A DNA stretch of 64,000 nucleotides from Microbacterium suaedae (GCF_003254645.1 NZ_PNFD01000004.1:248001-312000); one strand, 5' to 3'. Shown: positions 9,388 to 19,136, counted from the first letter of the stretch. Made by a program: numbers and translations. Notes: a model not told the origin generated them from the letters alone.

Positions 9388-10434
9388 TTACGGCGTGATG
9401 ACCGCGCGACCGCGCAGGGTGCCCTCGTGCAGCCGGCGATACGCCTCGGGGGCGTCTTCGAGCGCGAAGCGCTCGGTTTCGACATCGATCAGGCCGCCGC
9501 GGGCCAGGTCGAACACCTCCATGAGCTCGGCGCGCGACCCCCAGTACGGCGAACGGATCGTCGCGTCGTACGGACGCGCGAGCATCCCGACATCGGCCTT
9601 CGTCGCCCCGACGCCGACGAGCACAAGGTCGGTCTCGACGCCGCTGAGCTTCGATCCGAGGTCGACGGTCGGCTGGATCGCAACGAAGTCGAAGATCGCC
9701 GTGACGGTCGCCTTGCCCGTCGCCTTCGCGATCTCATCGGCGGCGTCGTCGTTCGAGAGGAAGGCGTGATGCGCGCCGACGTCCTTCGCGAGGGCGAGCT
9801 TGTCGTCGTTGACGTCGAGGGCGATCACCGTGGCGGGAGTGAGCGCCCGGAGGATCTGGATCGCCACGTGCCCGAGCCCACCGGTGCCGATGACGACAGC
9901 CGTCGAGCCGGGACCGAGCTTCTGGAGGGACCCCTTGATCGCGTGGTACGGCGTGAGTCCTGCGTCAGTCAGGGCGACGTTGTCGACGGGGTCGAGGTCG
10001 CCCAGCGGGACGAGGAAGCGCGGCGAGTCGACGATCATGTACTCGGCCATGGATCCGTCGTGGCCGAGACCGGGAGGTGTGATTCCGAGCTCGGCGGCGC
10101 GCTCGCAGTAGTTCTCCTTGCCCTGAGCGCACTGGTAGCAGCCCCCGCAGCCCCAGGGTCCGTAGACGGCGACGGCGTCGCCGACGGCGACCTCGGTGAC
10201 GCCTTCGCCGAGCGCGTCAACGATGCCGGCGCCCTCGTGGCCGAGGGTCATGGGAAGCGGATACCCCATGCCATCGGTGTAGGCGTCCTCCGGCAGCCCC
10301 ATGACGAACGAGTCGGAGTGACAGGCGCCTGCCGCGGTGACCTTGAGTCGCACCTGCCCGGGGCCGGGCTCGGGCGTCGGCACCTCTCGGATCTCGGGCG
10401 GCTGGCCGATCGCAACGTACTGCAGAGCCTTCAT
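9388..10434 (-). CDS. Zinc-dependent alcohol dehydrogenase (MDR)
   Basis: A 348-residue medium-chain dehydrogenase. The catalytic zinc site is visible (ACHSD with Cys, GHEGAG with His-Glu), the structural zinc site has four cysteines in PWGCGGCYQCAQGKENYC, and the NAD-binding Rossmann motif is VIGTGGLGHVA near residue 180. The best match is the AdhP/AdhT-like group that interconverts primary alcohols and aldehydes with NAD. Its ATG has AAAGGAGA upstream. It lies 11 bases from tadA start but has its own 164-base upstream region. Confidence 0.92.
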   Translation of the reverse strand: MKALQYVAIGQPPEIREVPTPEPGPGQVRLKVTAAGACHSDSFVMGLPEDAYTDGMGYPLPMTLGHEGAGIVDALGEGVTEVAVGDAVAVYGPWGCGGCYQCAQGKENYCERAAELGITPPGLGHDGSMAEYMIVDSPRFLVPLGDLDPVDNVALTDAGLTPYHAIKGSLQKLGPGSTAVVIGTGGLGHVAIQILRALTPATVIALDVNDDKLALAKDVGAHHAFLSNDDAADEIAKATGKATVTAIFDFVAIQPTVDLGSKLSGVETDLVLVGVGATKADVGMLARPYDATIRSPYWGSRAELMEVFDLARGGLIDVETERFALEDAPEAYRRLHEGTLRGRAVITP

Positions 10435-10598
10435 GGGGTTCTCCTTTCGTGTACGTGACGGGGGTCTCCGGCACGTGTAGACATTCTCTCCCCTGTGCGC
10501 GCCTGACGCACCCGTCTGCGCGGTAAACGGCTGAGGACCTCCGAGTAACGCGCGACGCCTGCGGAATTCCGCCAGGTGCGCCCAGTAACGTGTGGTTC

Positions 10599-11234
10599 AT
10601 GCGCGTGCACATTGCCGACCACCCGCTCATCACCCACAAGCTGACCGTCCTTCGTGACAAGTCCACCCCGTCGCCCGTGTTCCGTCAGCTGACGGAAGAG
10701 CTCATGACCCTCCTCGCCTACGAGGCAACGCGGAACGTGCGCGTGCAGGACTGTGAGATCAACACTCCCGTGACGACGACGATCGGCGTGAAGATCGCCG
10801 ATCCGAAGCCCCTCGTCGTGCCGATTCTGCGCGCGGGGCTCGGCATGCTCGAGGGCATGACGAAGCTCATCCCGACGGCGGAGGTGGGATTCCTCGGAAT
10901 CGTGCGCGACGAGCGCACACTGAAGCCGACGACCTACGCCGAGCGCCTTCCTGACGATCTGGCGGGACGGCAGTGCTTCGTGCTGGATCCGATGCTCGCG
11001 ACGGGCGGTTCGCTCGCGGCCGCGATCAAGTTCCTCTTCGACCGCGGCGCGACCGACGTGACGGCCGTGTGCCTCCTGGGCACCCCGGAGGGCGTGCGCG
11101 CGATCGACAGTCTCGTCGGCGACCGCGACGTCAACCTCGTGCTCGGCGCGATGGACGAGGGTCTCAACGAGAAGGGCTACATCGTCCCCGGCCTCGGCGA
11201 CGCCGGCGACCGCCTCTACGGCACGGCCGACTGA
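10599..11234 (+). CDS. upp: Uracil phosphoribosyltransferase
   Basis: A 211-residue pyrimidine salvage enzyme that makes UMP from uracil and PRPP. The PRPP loop is [15 protein letters not shown] and the C-terminal uracil-binding loop is [17 protein letters not shown], both typical of Upp; length is normal. ATG 10599 is preceded at seven bases by TAACGT, fitting a leaderless start; a GTG three codons upstream would lie in that promoter. A hairpin follows the stop. Confidence 0.97.
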   Translation: MRVHIADHPLITHKLTVLRDKSTPSPVFRQLTEELMTLLAYEATRNVRVQDCEINTPVTTTIGVKIADPKPLVVPILRAGLGMLEGMTKLIPTAEVGFLGIVRDERTLKPTTYAERLPDDLAGRQCFVLDPMLATGGSLAAAIKFLFDRGATDVTAVCLLGTPEGVRAIDSLVGDRDVNLVLGAMDEGLNEKGYIVPGLGDAGDRLYGTAD

Positions 11235-11263
11235 CACCTCTCACACAACCGGTGACTCCCCCT

Positions 11264-11283
11264 CCCGCCGTATACGCGGCGGG
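11264..11283. terminator. Hairpin behind upp
   Basis: CCCGCCG-tatacg-CGGCGGG, a perfect 7-bp stem with a six-base loop, 30 bases behind the upp stop. A TAGACT directly after it may be the -10 of the stress-protein gene. Confidence 0.5.
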
Positions 11284-11367
11284 TCTAGACTGCACGCGAC
11301 GGGGGGAGACGTCTCTGCGAGAGCGTGCCCTTCGTTGACGTCTGGTCGACCCATCGAGAGGCATGTG

Positions 11368-12297
11368 ATGAATGACGCACCCCGCGGGGCAACCGACCCG
11401 CTCCCGTTCGACTCGCCGGAGCGCGACCTGGGTGTCCTGGTCGGATACGACGGCTCCGAGCACGCGGATCTCGCGCTCGACTACGCCGCGGAGGAGGCTG
11501 CTCGCCGAGGCACGGTCCTCACCGTCGTCACGGCGTACACCATCCCGGTGAAGCTCTACACGACGCTCGCCGCGGTCCCCGCCCACCCCGACGACATCAC
11601 GGCCGAACGCACGGCTGAGAGCATCCTTTCCGAGGCGCGTACGCGCCTGGCAGGATCCGCCCGACAGATCGACTATCGCACCGTGCCGGGCCATGCCACG
11701 AGCGTGCTCGAAGACCTCAGCGTCGGCGCGCAGGTAGTCGTCCTCGGCGCGCGCGGTCGCGGCGGGCTCGTCGGCCAGGTCGTCGGATCCGTGGCCAACG
11801 CGATGCCCGTGCGCGCGCACTGCCCGACCATCGTCATCGGCGAGCCGCACGAGTCGGATGAGCGCGCGAATGCTGTTGCCGTGGCTGTCGACGGATCCGA
11901 GCGGAGCCGCGTCGTCCTCGTCGAGGCCGCCCGCATCGCACATGCGCGGAAGGTCCCGCTCGAGGTCATCACGGTCCTGCCGTCGAGCGAGGAATGGCTC
12001 TACTGGTATCCGGACGCGGGACTGAACGATCAGATGGTCGCGGATCGGACGCGGGAGCTCGAGCGGGAGCTCGAGTCGTGGGCCGAGGAGACCGCGAAGG
12101 AATTCCCTGGGCTCGAGACGACGGCGTCCGCGTACATCGGAAATCCGAAGGACGTGATCGCCGCCCGCACGGGCCTGAACGAGTTGACCGTGATGGGCAC
12201 GCGTGGGCGCGGCGCGATTCGTAGCGCGCTGCTCGGATCCGTCTCTCGCAGCGTTCTGCACCACGCTCGCGGCCCCGTCATGGTCGTCCCTTCCTGA
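11368..12297 (+). CDS. Tandem universal stress protein
   Basis: A 309-residue protein made of two UspA domains. Both end in the ATP-binding signature G-2x-G-9x-G(S/T): ARGRGGLVGQVVGSV at about 125-140 and TRGRGAIRSALLGSVSR near the C-terminus; each starts with a strand and aspartate (VGYDGSEHADLAL and VAVDGSERSRVVL). Actinobacterial two-domain Usps often respond to hypoxia or stress; the role here is unknown. The ATG at 11368 (or GTG at 11365) follows GAGAGG; the ORF extends upstream to 11335 without a better site. Confidence 0.9.
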   Translation: MNDAPRGATDPLPFDSPERDLGVLVGYDGSEHADLALDYAAEEAARRGTVLTVVTAYTIPVKLYTTLAAVPAHPDDITAERTAESILSEARTRLAGSARQIDYRTVPGHATSVLEDLSVGAQVVVLGARGRGGLVGQVVGSVANAMPVRAHCPTIVIGEPHESDERANAVAVAVDGSERSRVVLVEAARIAHARKVPLEVITVLPSSEEWLYWYPDAGLNDQMVADRTRELERELESWAEETAKEFPGLETTASAYIGNPKDVIAARTGLNELTVMGTRGRGAIRSALLGSVSRSVLHHARGPVMVVPS

Positions 12298-12317
12298 CGC
12301 CCCCAGCGGGGCGACGC

Positions 12318-12349
12318 GCTCAGCCCCGGTCGAGCTCAGCCCCGGTCGA
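12318..12349. repeat. Perfect 16-bp tandem duplication at helicase stop
   Basis: GCTCAGCCCCGGTCGA occurs twice head-to-tail (12318-12333 and 12334-12349). The second copy contains the stop codon of the minus-strand nuclease-helicase; the first lies directly behind it and would restart a stop in another frame. It looks like a replication slippage product. Confidence 0.8.
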
Positions 12350-15300
12350 CGAGTCGCGCGAATGCGCTGAGTCGGGCGACCGAATCGGCGTGGAACGGCA
12401 GATCGTCGAGCAGCGCGGGACTGTAGACCACGTGAGCGGCGACCTTCGCGCGGCTGATGCCGACGTTGAGGCGGTTCTGTAGCAACAGGAACTCGGGGCC
12501 CCGTGGGGCGTCGCGGCCGGAGGAGGCGGCGAGGGTGAGGATCGCGACCGCCGCCTCCTGCCCCTGGAACTTGTCGACCGTGCCGACGCGCACATGGGGG
12601 AAGCCGCCCTGCGCGAGGGTCTGTTCGACGAGCTGCTGCTGTGCGTTGTAAGGCGCGACGACGATCACATCACTCTGCGTGAGTGCGCGCGGCGCGCGCG
12701 GCGATGCGGCCTGTTCGTCGTCGATGTCGATGTCGACGAAGGCCCGCCCGATGGTCTCCTGCACGATCTGCAGGACGGCCTCGGCCTCTTCCGGCGACGC
12801 AGTCGCGTTGCCACGGTGCGAGATCGGCACGGGGTGGACCCCGGGCTCGACACCCTCGATCGACCGCAGCTCGGCGCCCGACCGCGCGCGCAGACGACCG
12901 CTGTAGGAGAGTTCGGAGACGGGGCGGGCGACCTCGGGGTGCAGGCGCCACGTCTGCGCCAGGAAATACCCGTGCCCGTCGGGAAGCACGGCGGATCCGC
13001 GCATGAGCCAGCCGAGAGCCGACGTGTCGACGGGGGCCGTGTGGGTTCCCTGGCTGACCTGCGGAAGCTGCTGCGGGTCGCCGAGAAGCAGCAGCCGGCG
13101 CGCGGCCATCGACACGGCGATCGTCGAGGCGAGGGAGAACTGCCCCGCCTCGTCGACGACGAGCAGGTCGAGTCCGCGGCGGTCGACGCGCGTGACGTTC
13201 GCGAAGTCCCACGCCGTTCCGCCGACGACGTATCCCTTCGAGCGCCCTCGCTGATATGCGGCGAGCCCACCCCGGGGCAGGACCGTGAACGACTGCCCGT
13301 CGGCGCGGGCGCCTCCCTTGAGCGTCTTGCCGACGTGCGCCGCCGGAACACCCGCCGCCACGACGCGATCGAGCATGTTCTCGACGACGGCGTGAGACTG
13401 TGCGACGACGCCGACCTTCCACCCATGGTCGTTCACGAGCCGCGCGATGACGTGGGAGCCGACGTAGGTCTTCCCCGTGCCCGGGGGTCCCTGCACGGCC
13501 AGGTAGGTGGGAACGCTCAGCAGCGAGAACACGATCGCGTCGATGTCGCTGCCGATCGCGGATGACACGACGCGCCCCGAGTGGTGATCGGCGCGCAGCG
13601 TGCGGAGGATGTCGGTCGCGGCATCGATCGGGAACGCGCCATCGGCCGATCCGACGTGGTTCTCGCCCTTGAGGAGTGTGTCTGCCCACTCGTCGATTGC
13701 GCCCTGCTGGGCGCCGGCGCGCGGCGGCGACGGCGGTGTGAGTGCCACGGGCAGCTCTCGCCAGGTCTGACCGTCGACGGCGTATTCGTCGACGACCACC
13801 CCGTCGTCGAGCACCTCGACGACCGTGACCTCGCGGGGCACGTGGATCCATCGCTGCGACGCCTCGTTCGGGAACGGCGCGGGGGCGGGGTACAGCGCAT
13901 AGGGCGACGAGCCGACGCCGAGCCTCGTGCCCGGAGCGAGATCGCCGCGCAGCTCGACGCGGCGGCGCTCGGCGCGGGATCCGTCGGGAATGTGCCAGTC
14001 GTCGACGAGCTCGGAGCGGCGGATGTCGACCACGACGACGTCCTTCGTCTCTCCCCACAGAGAGACGGGCTCGCGCAGCCGTTCGAAATGGTTCTGCCAG
14101 AACGAGCGCGCCTCGCGCGGGTAGTAGTCGATCGCCGCGGCCGCGAGACGGAGCGCCTGTTCGTCATTCGACACGGGCTCCCCCTCGCCGCGTGCGTCGG
14201 CGAGTTCGTCCGCGCGCGCCGTGAGCGCGGTGGCACGCGGCGAGGGCTCGTACACATCGCTCAGCCGGTCGTCGGGGGCGGCAGGCAGCACGCGCGCCTC
14301 GCGGGCGCGTTCGACGAGCCAGTCGCGCAGTCGGCGCGTCGACACGCAGTCGTAGCGGTTGTAGTCGGCGAGATCCTCGAGGATCGCCTGCGCTTCGGAG
14401 GGACGCCCGGCCTCGAGCAGGCCACGCGCCTCGACGTACCGCACGATCGAGTCGTCGCCCTTCTGGACGTCCTGTGTGCGCACGTCGCCGCCCATGTAGA
14501 GCGGTTCGAGCTTCTTGATCGAGTACGAGCGAGACCCGACGCGCAGCGCGTGCTTGACGATGGGATAGAGGTCGACGAACAACTCGTCCCGCAGCATGCG
14601 ATCGACCTCGGCCTCGCGGACACCGTGCCGCGCCGCCATCGCCGCGAGGTGCGACGGCTCGTACGGCGCGTAGTGGTAGATGTGCATCTGCGGATGCGCG
14701 CGCCGACGGGCCGCGACAAAATCGCAGAACCGCTCGAGGGCGCGGCGCTCGGCGGCAAGGTCGTGCGCCCAGATCGGCGTGTACTGCTCGCGCAGATCGA
14801 CCCATCCGAAGAGGTAGTCGATGCCCCAGCTCGTCCGTCCGTCGCTGCCCCGCTCGCTGAACAGCGGATCGCCCTCGAAATCGAAGAAGATGTCGCCGTG
14901 GTCGGGGCGCGGCATCGCACTGAGTGCGGCCGGGTTCACGACCTCGTACAGCGGGGCCGCCCCGCCCTCGCGCTCGGTCTCGACCTGCAGCCGCGCCTGC
15001 GTACGCAGCGCCTCGAAGACGTCGTCGCTCAGCCGGGCAGGCTTCTCGCGGGCCTCGGCGAGCTGGTCGATCGTCTCGATGCCACCCGCACGAAGTCGGT
15101 CGCGCTGCGTCGGCCGCATACCGGCCACGAGCAGGACATCTCGGTGCGCCTGCACTTCGAGCTCGCACACGACGCATCGCCCGCAGGAACGCACGCCGAG
15201 CCCCCCGCGTGCGTCGCCCCAGGCGATCGCCTCCGTCGCCGCCCCCGTCTCGACGCGCCGGTCGGCGACGAGCGCCCGCAGCCGCTCTCGATGCACCTCG

Positions 15301-15872
15301 AAAAGCGGCAGGAGATCGCGCACGTCGTGGGTGGACGTCGAGCCGTCACCGAGCAGGAGGTCGACCTCGTCGGATCGCGCGACGCCCCCACGATCGAGCT
15401 GATCGACGTATGCCGCGAGCTGCATCAGGGCGGTCGAACGGGCCGTACGGGCAAGCTTCGTGTCCTGCACGCGCCACCCGCCGGCGGCGTCGCGGATGAG
15501 GAAGTCGGCGAATCCGACGAAGTCGCCCGACGAGAACGCTCCCTGGAAGACAACCTGGGCCATCGGATCCTTCAGCGCCGCGATCGTCTCGCGCACTGCC
15601 TCGGCCAGCCCATCGGCATCGGCGGACGAGACCCGCGCGATCTCCACGACGGCATCGCCGTGCTGCGCGCGGTACTCCGACAGCACGCGCGCCTCGTGCG
15701 CGTCTCCCATCTGTGCCGCCCGTTCGAGCATCGCGTCGTCGGGGTCGTCTACCGGCTCGCACCGGCCGAGCTTCGCGTCGATGCGGCGCAGCCACGCGAA
15801 CTCGCACTCGGCGGCGGCCTTGAGGTCGCTCGCGCTCCAGATGAGCCGGTGATCGTCGCGGGTGATGCGCAT
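12336..15872 (-). CDS. TM0106-type nuclease fused to RNase H-like domain and SF1 helicase
   Basis: An 1178-residue protein of three parts. Residues about 1-310 are a RecB/Cas4-like putative nuclease ending in a cysteine cluster (CGRCVVCELE). Residues about 320-480 are an RNase H-like exonuclease domain with the acidic DIFFDFEGDPLF start. The last 450 residues are a Dna2/Upf1-like SF1 helicase: Walker A GPPGTGKT near 795, VVDEAGQFS near 905, TWRLHP, and VDKFQGQE and NVGISRAK motifs V/VI. It probably processes nucleic acid ends; substrate unknown. ATG 15872 has TACGGT seven bases upstream; the frame extends to 16109 over nadE. Confidence 0.88.
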   Translation of the reverse strand: MRITRDDHRLIWSASDLKAAAECEFAWLRRIDAKLGRCEPVDDPDDAMLERAAQMGDAHEARVLSEYRAQHGDAVVEIARVSSADADGLAEAVRETIAALKDPMAQVVFQGAFSSGDFVGFADFLIRDAAGGWRVQDTKLARTARSTALMQLAAYVDQLDRGGVARSDEVDLLLGDGSTSTHDVRDLLPLFEVHRERLRALVADRRVETGAATEAIAWGDARGGLGVRSCGRCVVCELEVQAHRDVLLVAGMRPTQRDRLRAGGIETIDQLAEAREKPARLSDDVFEALRTQARLQVETEREGGAAPLYEVVNPAALSAMPRPDHGDIFFDFEGDPLFSERGSDGRTSWGIDYLFGWVDLREQYTPIWAHDLAAERRALERFCDFVAARRRAHPQMHIYHYAPYEPSHLAAMAARHGVREAEVDRMLRDELFVDLYPIVKHALRVGSRSYSIKKLEPLYMGGDVRTQDVQKGDDSIVRYVEARGLLEAGRPSEAQAILEDLADYNRYDCVSTRRLRDWLVERAREARVLPAAPDDRLSDVYEPSPRATALTARADELADARGEGEPVSNDEQALRLAAAAIDYYPREARSFWQNHFERLREPVSLWGETKDVVVVDIRRSELVDDWHIPDGSRAERRRVELRGDLAPGTRLGVGSSPYALYPAPAPFPNEASQRWIHVPREVTVVEVLDDGVVVDEYAVDGQTWRELPVALTPPSPPRAGAQQGAIDEWADTLLKGENHVGSADGAFPIDAATDILRTLRADHHSGRVVSSAIGSDIDAIVFSLLSVPTYLAVQGPPGTGKTYVGSHVIARLVNDHGWKVGVVAQSHAVVENMLDRVVAAGVPAAHVGKTLKGGARADGQSFTVLPRGGLAAYQRGRSKGYVVGGTAWDFANVTRVDRRGLDLLVVDEAGQFSLASTIAVSMAARRLLLLGDPQQLPQVSQGTHTAPVDTSALGWLMRGSAVLPDGHGYFLAQTWRLHPEVARPVSELSYSGRLRARSGAELRSIEGVEPGVHPVPISHRGNATASPEEAEAVLQIVQETIGRAFVDIDIDDEQAASPRAPRALTQSDVIVVAPYNAQQQLVEQTLAQGGFPHVRVGTVDKFQGQEAAVAILTLAASSGRDAPRGPEFLLLQNRLNVGISRAKVAAHVVYSPALLDDLPFHADSVARLSAFARLVDRG

Positions 15873-15986
15873 GACCTCAACCGTAGATCGGACCCCTGAC
15901 AGACGAGTTGCCGCTTCCCTCCCCGACGGATCCGTTGCGGTCGCATCGCGCCGTGGAGGCGTCGAAGAGGTGCGAGACTGGGCGTC

Positions 15987-18044
15987 GTGACCGAGTTCGA
16001 TTTCCGCAGCGCCTATCGCCACGGCTTCGCGCGCGTCGCCGCCTGCCACGTCCCCATCTCCGTCGCCGACCCCGAAACCAACGCGCGGCACGTGCTCGAC
16101 GCAGCACACTCACTCGATGACGATGCGGTCGCCGTCGCGGTCTTCCCCGAGCTGTGTCTCTCCGGCTACGCGATCGACGACCTCGTCCTGCAGGACGTCG
16201 TTCTCGACGGCGTGCGTGCGGCGATCGAAGAGATCCGAGATCAGTCGGTGTGGATCATGCCGATGATCGTCGTCGGCGCTCCGCTGCGACACGGCGGTCG
16301 CCTCTTCAACTGCGCAGTTGCGATCCACCGTGGCGAGATCCTCGGCGTCGCACCGAAGTCTCATCTGCCCACCTACCGCGAGTTCTACGAGCGCCGCTGG
16401 TACGCGCCGGGCGACGATCAGCGAGGCACGATCCGGCTCTCCGGTCGCGACGTGCCGTTCGGGCCTGACCTTCTCTTTGAAGCATCCGACGTCCCCGGAC
16501 TCGTCGTGCACGCCGAGGTGTGCGAGGACATGTGGGTGCCCGTGCCGCCGTCGTCGCTTGCGGCCCTCGCGGGCGCGACCGTGCTCCTCAACCTCTCAGG
16601 AAGCCCCATCACGGTCGCCCGCGCCGACGACCGGAAACTGCTCGCGCAGTCGGCCTCGGCACGCTGCCTCGCCGCCTACGCGTACGCGGCCGCCGGCCTC
16701 GGCGAGTCGACGAACGACCTGTCGTGGGACGGCCAGACGATGATCTACGAGGGCGGTTCGCTCCTCGCCGAGACTGAGCGCTTCCCTCGGGAGGCGACGG
16801 CCTCGATCGCCGACGTCGACCTCGACCGCCTGCGGCAGGACCGGATCCGCCAGGGCACCTTCGACGACAACCGCCGCGCGCACGCGCAGGCCACACAGTT
16901 CCGCCGCATCCCGTTCGAGCTGCGTCCGCCGAAGGGTGATGTGGGGCTGCGTCGCCACGTGGATCGCTTCCCGTTCGTGCCCGACGACCCCGCACGACTC
17001 GCGCAGGACTGCTACGAGGCGTTCAGCATCCAGGTCGCCGGGCTCGTGCAGCGCATGACGGCGATCGGATCCCCCAAGCCCGTCATCGGCGTCAGCGGCG
17101 GCCTCGACTCGACGCATGCCCTGCTCGTCATCGCGCGCGCGATGGACCTCATGGATCGCCCGCGCAGCGAGATCCTCGCGTACACGATGCCCGGGTTCGC
17201 GACGAGCGACCGCACGAAGTCGAACGCGATCGCCCTCGCCGAGTCGGTCGGCGCCACCATCGAGACGGTCGACATCCGGCCAGCAGCAACCGAGATGCTG
17301 ACGCAGATGGGGCACCCGTTCGCCGACGGCGAGCCCGCGTACGACGTGACCTTCGAGAACGTGCAGGCGGGCCTGCGCACGGACTACCTCTTCCGCCTCG
17401 CGAATCACCACGGCGGCATCGTCGTCGGCACGGGCGACCTCTCGGAGTTCGCCCTCGGCTGGGCCACCTACGGCGTCGGGGATCAGATGAGCCACTACGC
17501 CGTCAACAGCGGCGTCCCGAAGACGCTCATCCAGCACCTCATCCGCTGGGTCGTCGCCGAAGGCGCGGCGCAGGGTGTGAGCTCGGACGAAGCCCGCGTG
17601 CTGCAGGCCGTTCTCGAGACAGAGATCTCGCCCGAGCTGGTGCCCGCGGGCGAAGACGGCAAGGTGCAGTCGACCGAGGACACGATCGGGCCGTACGCTC
17701 TGCACGACTTCACGCTCGCGCACGTGCTGCGCCACGGATCCCGCCCCTCACGGATCGCATTCCTCGCGGCGCATGCGTGGGAAGACGCCGGCCGCGGCGA
17801 GTGGCCCGCGGGATTCCCCGAGGGCGAGCGTCCCGAGTACGACCTCGAGACGGTCGTGCGCTGGCTGCGGGTGTTCCTGAAGCGCTTCTTCGGCTTCGCG
17901 CAGTTCAAGCGCTCGGCGGTGCCCAACGGCCCGAAGGTGTCGCACATCGGATCCCTGTCGCCGCGCGGCGATTGGCGCGCGCCAAGCGACGGCAACGCGC
18001 GCGCATGGCTCGCCGAGCTGGAGCGCGCCTTTCCCGAGCGCTGA
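15987..18044 (+). CDS. nadE: Glutamine-dependent NAD+ synthetase
   Basis: A 685-residue enzyme that amidates nicotinic acid adenine dinucleotide, using ammonia released from glutamine in its N-terminal nitrilase-like domain. The Glu-Lys-Cys triad is seen in FPELCLSGYA, PKSHLPTYREFY and HAEVCEDMW (about residues 54, 122, 177). The synthetase domain has the ATP loop VSGGLDST near 370. Size fits the actinobacterial form (about 680). The GTG at 15987 begins the conserved TEFDFRSAYRHGF-type N-terminus and has GAGACT seven bases upstream. Divergent from the nuclease-helicase. Confidence 0.97.
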   Translation: MTEFDFRSAYRHGFARVAACHVPISVADPETNARHVLDAAHSLDDDAVAVAVFPELCLSGYAIDDLVLQDVVLDGVRAAIEEIRDQSVWIMPMIVVGAPLRHGGRLFNCAVAIHRGEILGVAPKSHLPTYREFYERRWYAPGDDQRGTIRLSGRDVPFGPDLLFEASDVPGLVVHAEVCEDMWVPVPPSSLAALAGATVLLNLSGSPITVARADDRKLLAQSASARCLAAYAYAAAGLGESTNDLSWDGQTMIYEGGSLLAETERFPREATASIADVDLDRLRQDRIRQGTFDDNRRAHAQATQFRRIPFELRPPKGDVGLRRHVDRFPFVPDDPARLAQDCYEAFSIQVAGLVQRMTAIGSPKPVIGVSGGLDSTHALLVIARAMDLMDRPRSEILAYTMPGFATSDRTKSNAIALAESVGATIETVDIRPAATEMLTQMGHPFADGEPAYDVTFENVQAGLRTDYLFRLANHHGGIVVGTGDLSEFALGWATYGVGDQMSHYAVNSGVPKTLIQHLIRWVVAEGAAQGVSSDEARVLQAVLETEISPELVPAGEDGKVQSTEDTIGPYALHDFTLAHVLRHGSRPSRIAFLAAHAWEDAGRGEWPAGFPEGERPEYDLETVVRWLRVFLKRFFGFAQFKRSAVPNGPKVSHIGSLSPRGDWRAPSDGNARAWLAELERAFPER

Positions 18045-18122
18045 TCCTCCGGCGCGTCGCCCCGAGTGCGTTCGCGCCCCGCCGGGGCTTCCCGAGTGCC
18101 ATCGCGCCCCCGCGGAGCTTCC

Positions 18123-18172
18123 CGAGTGCGGATCGGCCCCTCCACGGCACCCAAGGGGCGGATCCGCACTCG
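18123..18172. repeat. Array hairpin 1 (50 bp)
   Basis: Inverted repeat with arms CGAGTGCGGATC and GGATCCGCACTCG, extended by GGCCCCT/AGGGGC; ends 35 bases from decayed deaminase tail at 18207. Confidence 0.85.
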
Positions 18173-18305
18173 ACAACGGGCGCCCTCCCTACGCAATGCG
18201 CGCTCCTCAGACCTACCGCGCCGTATGGACGACGGCGCCACCCCGCGAGCGCGGACGCGCCCTCAAGGGCCCTCCCGAGTGCCGTCGCGCCCCCGCGGAT
18301 ACTCC

Positions 18306-18355
18306 CGAGTGCGGATCCGCCCCTCCACGACGACCAAAAGGCAGATCCGCACTCG
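18306..18355. repeat. Array hairpin 2 (50 bp)
   Basis: Arms CGAGTGCGGATC and GATCCGCACTCG; inner arms decayed (CGCCCCT versus AAAGGCA). Ends 40 bases from the tail copy at 18395. Confidence 0.85.
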
Positions 18356-18534
18356 ACAACAGCCGCGCACCCTTCGACGTGCGAAACGAGACCGTCAGGC
18401 CTGTCGCCCGCTGTGGAAGACGGCGCCACGCCAAGATCCTCCCGAGTGCCGTCGCGCCCTCCGCGGAGCCACCTGAGTGCGGGTCGCCCCCACAGGAGCC
18501 ACCGGAGTGCCATCGCGCCCTCGCGGAACCGTCC

Positions 18535-18584
18535 CGAGTGCGGATCAGCCCATCCACGGCACCCAAACGGCGGATCTGCACTCG
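18535..18584. repeat. Array hairpin 3 (50 bp)
   Basis: Arms CGAGTGCGGATC and GATCTGCACTCG; one arm has a T for C (G-U pair possible). Ends 35 bases from the tail copy at 18619. Confidence 0.85.
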
Positions 18585-18747
18585 AGAACGGGCGCCCTCT
18601 CTGCGCAAAGCGCGCTCCTCAGACCTACCGCGCCGTATGGACGACGGCGCCACCCCGCGAACGCCGACGCGCCCTCAAGGGCCCGCCCGAGTGCCATCGC
18701 GCCTTCGCGGAGCCACCGAGTGCCATCGCGCCCCCAATGGATCCACC

Positions 18748-18797
18748 CGAGTGCCGTTCAGCCCATCCACGACGCCCAAGGGGCGGATCCGCACTCG
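18748..18797. repeat. Array hairpin 4 (50 bp)
   Basis: Left arm CGAGTGCCGTTC has diverged from right arm GGATCCGCACTCG, so the stem is interrupted. Ends 35 bases from the tail copy at 18832. Confidence 0.8.
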
Positions 18798-18900
18798 ACA
18801 ACGGGCGCCCTCCCTACGCAAAGCGCACTCCTCAGACCTACCGCGCCGTATGGACGACGGCGCCACCCCGCGAGCGCGGACGCGCCCTCAAGGATCCACC

Positions 18901-18950
18901 CGAGTGCCGTTCAGCCCATCCATGACACGTAAGGGGCGGTCCCGCACTCG
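18901..18950. repeat. Array hairpin 5 (50 bp)
   Basis: Left arm CGAGTGCCGTTC, right arm GGTCCCGCACTCG; outer stem of seven bases kept. Ends 39 bases from the tail copy at 18989. Confidence 0.8.
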
Positions 18951-19086
18951 GGAACGGCCCCCTCCCCTCGACGTGCGGAACGAGACCGTCTGGCCTGTCG
19001 CGCGGTGCAAACAACATCGCCGCCCGCGAGCGCGACCACGCCCCACGAAGCCGCCCGAGTGTCATCGCGCCTTCGCGGAACCGTCC

Positions 19087-19136
19087 CGAGTGCGGATCAG
19101 CCCATCCACGGCACCCAAGGGGCGGATCCGCACTCG
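19087..19136. repeat. Array hairpin 6, behind the real deaminase stop (50 bp)
   Basis: Arms CGAGTGCGGATC and GGATCCGCACTCG are intact. It lies 41 bases behind the stop of the functional deaminase gene and so is the likely ancestral terminator of the array units (inference). Confidence 0.85.

Noticed and set aside
7971..12297. Horizontal transfer of the region
   Set aside because: Base composition, codon use and leaderless starts are like the rest of the window; no mobile gene, tRNA or integrase is present.
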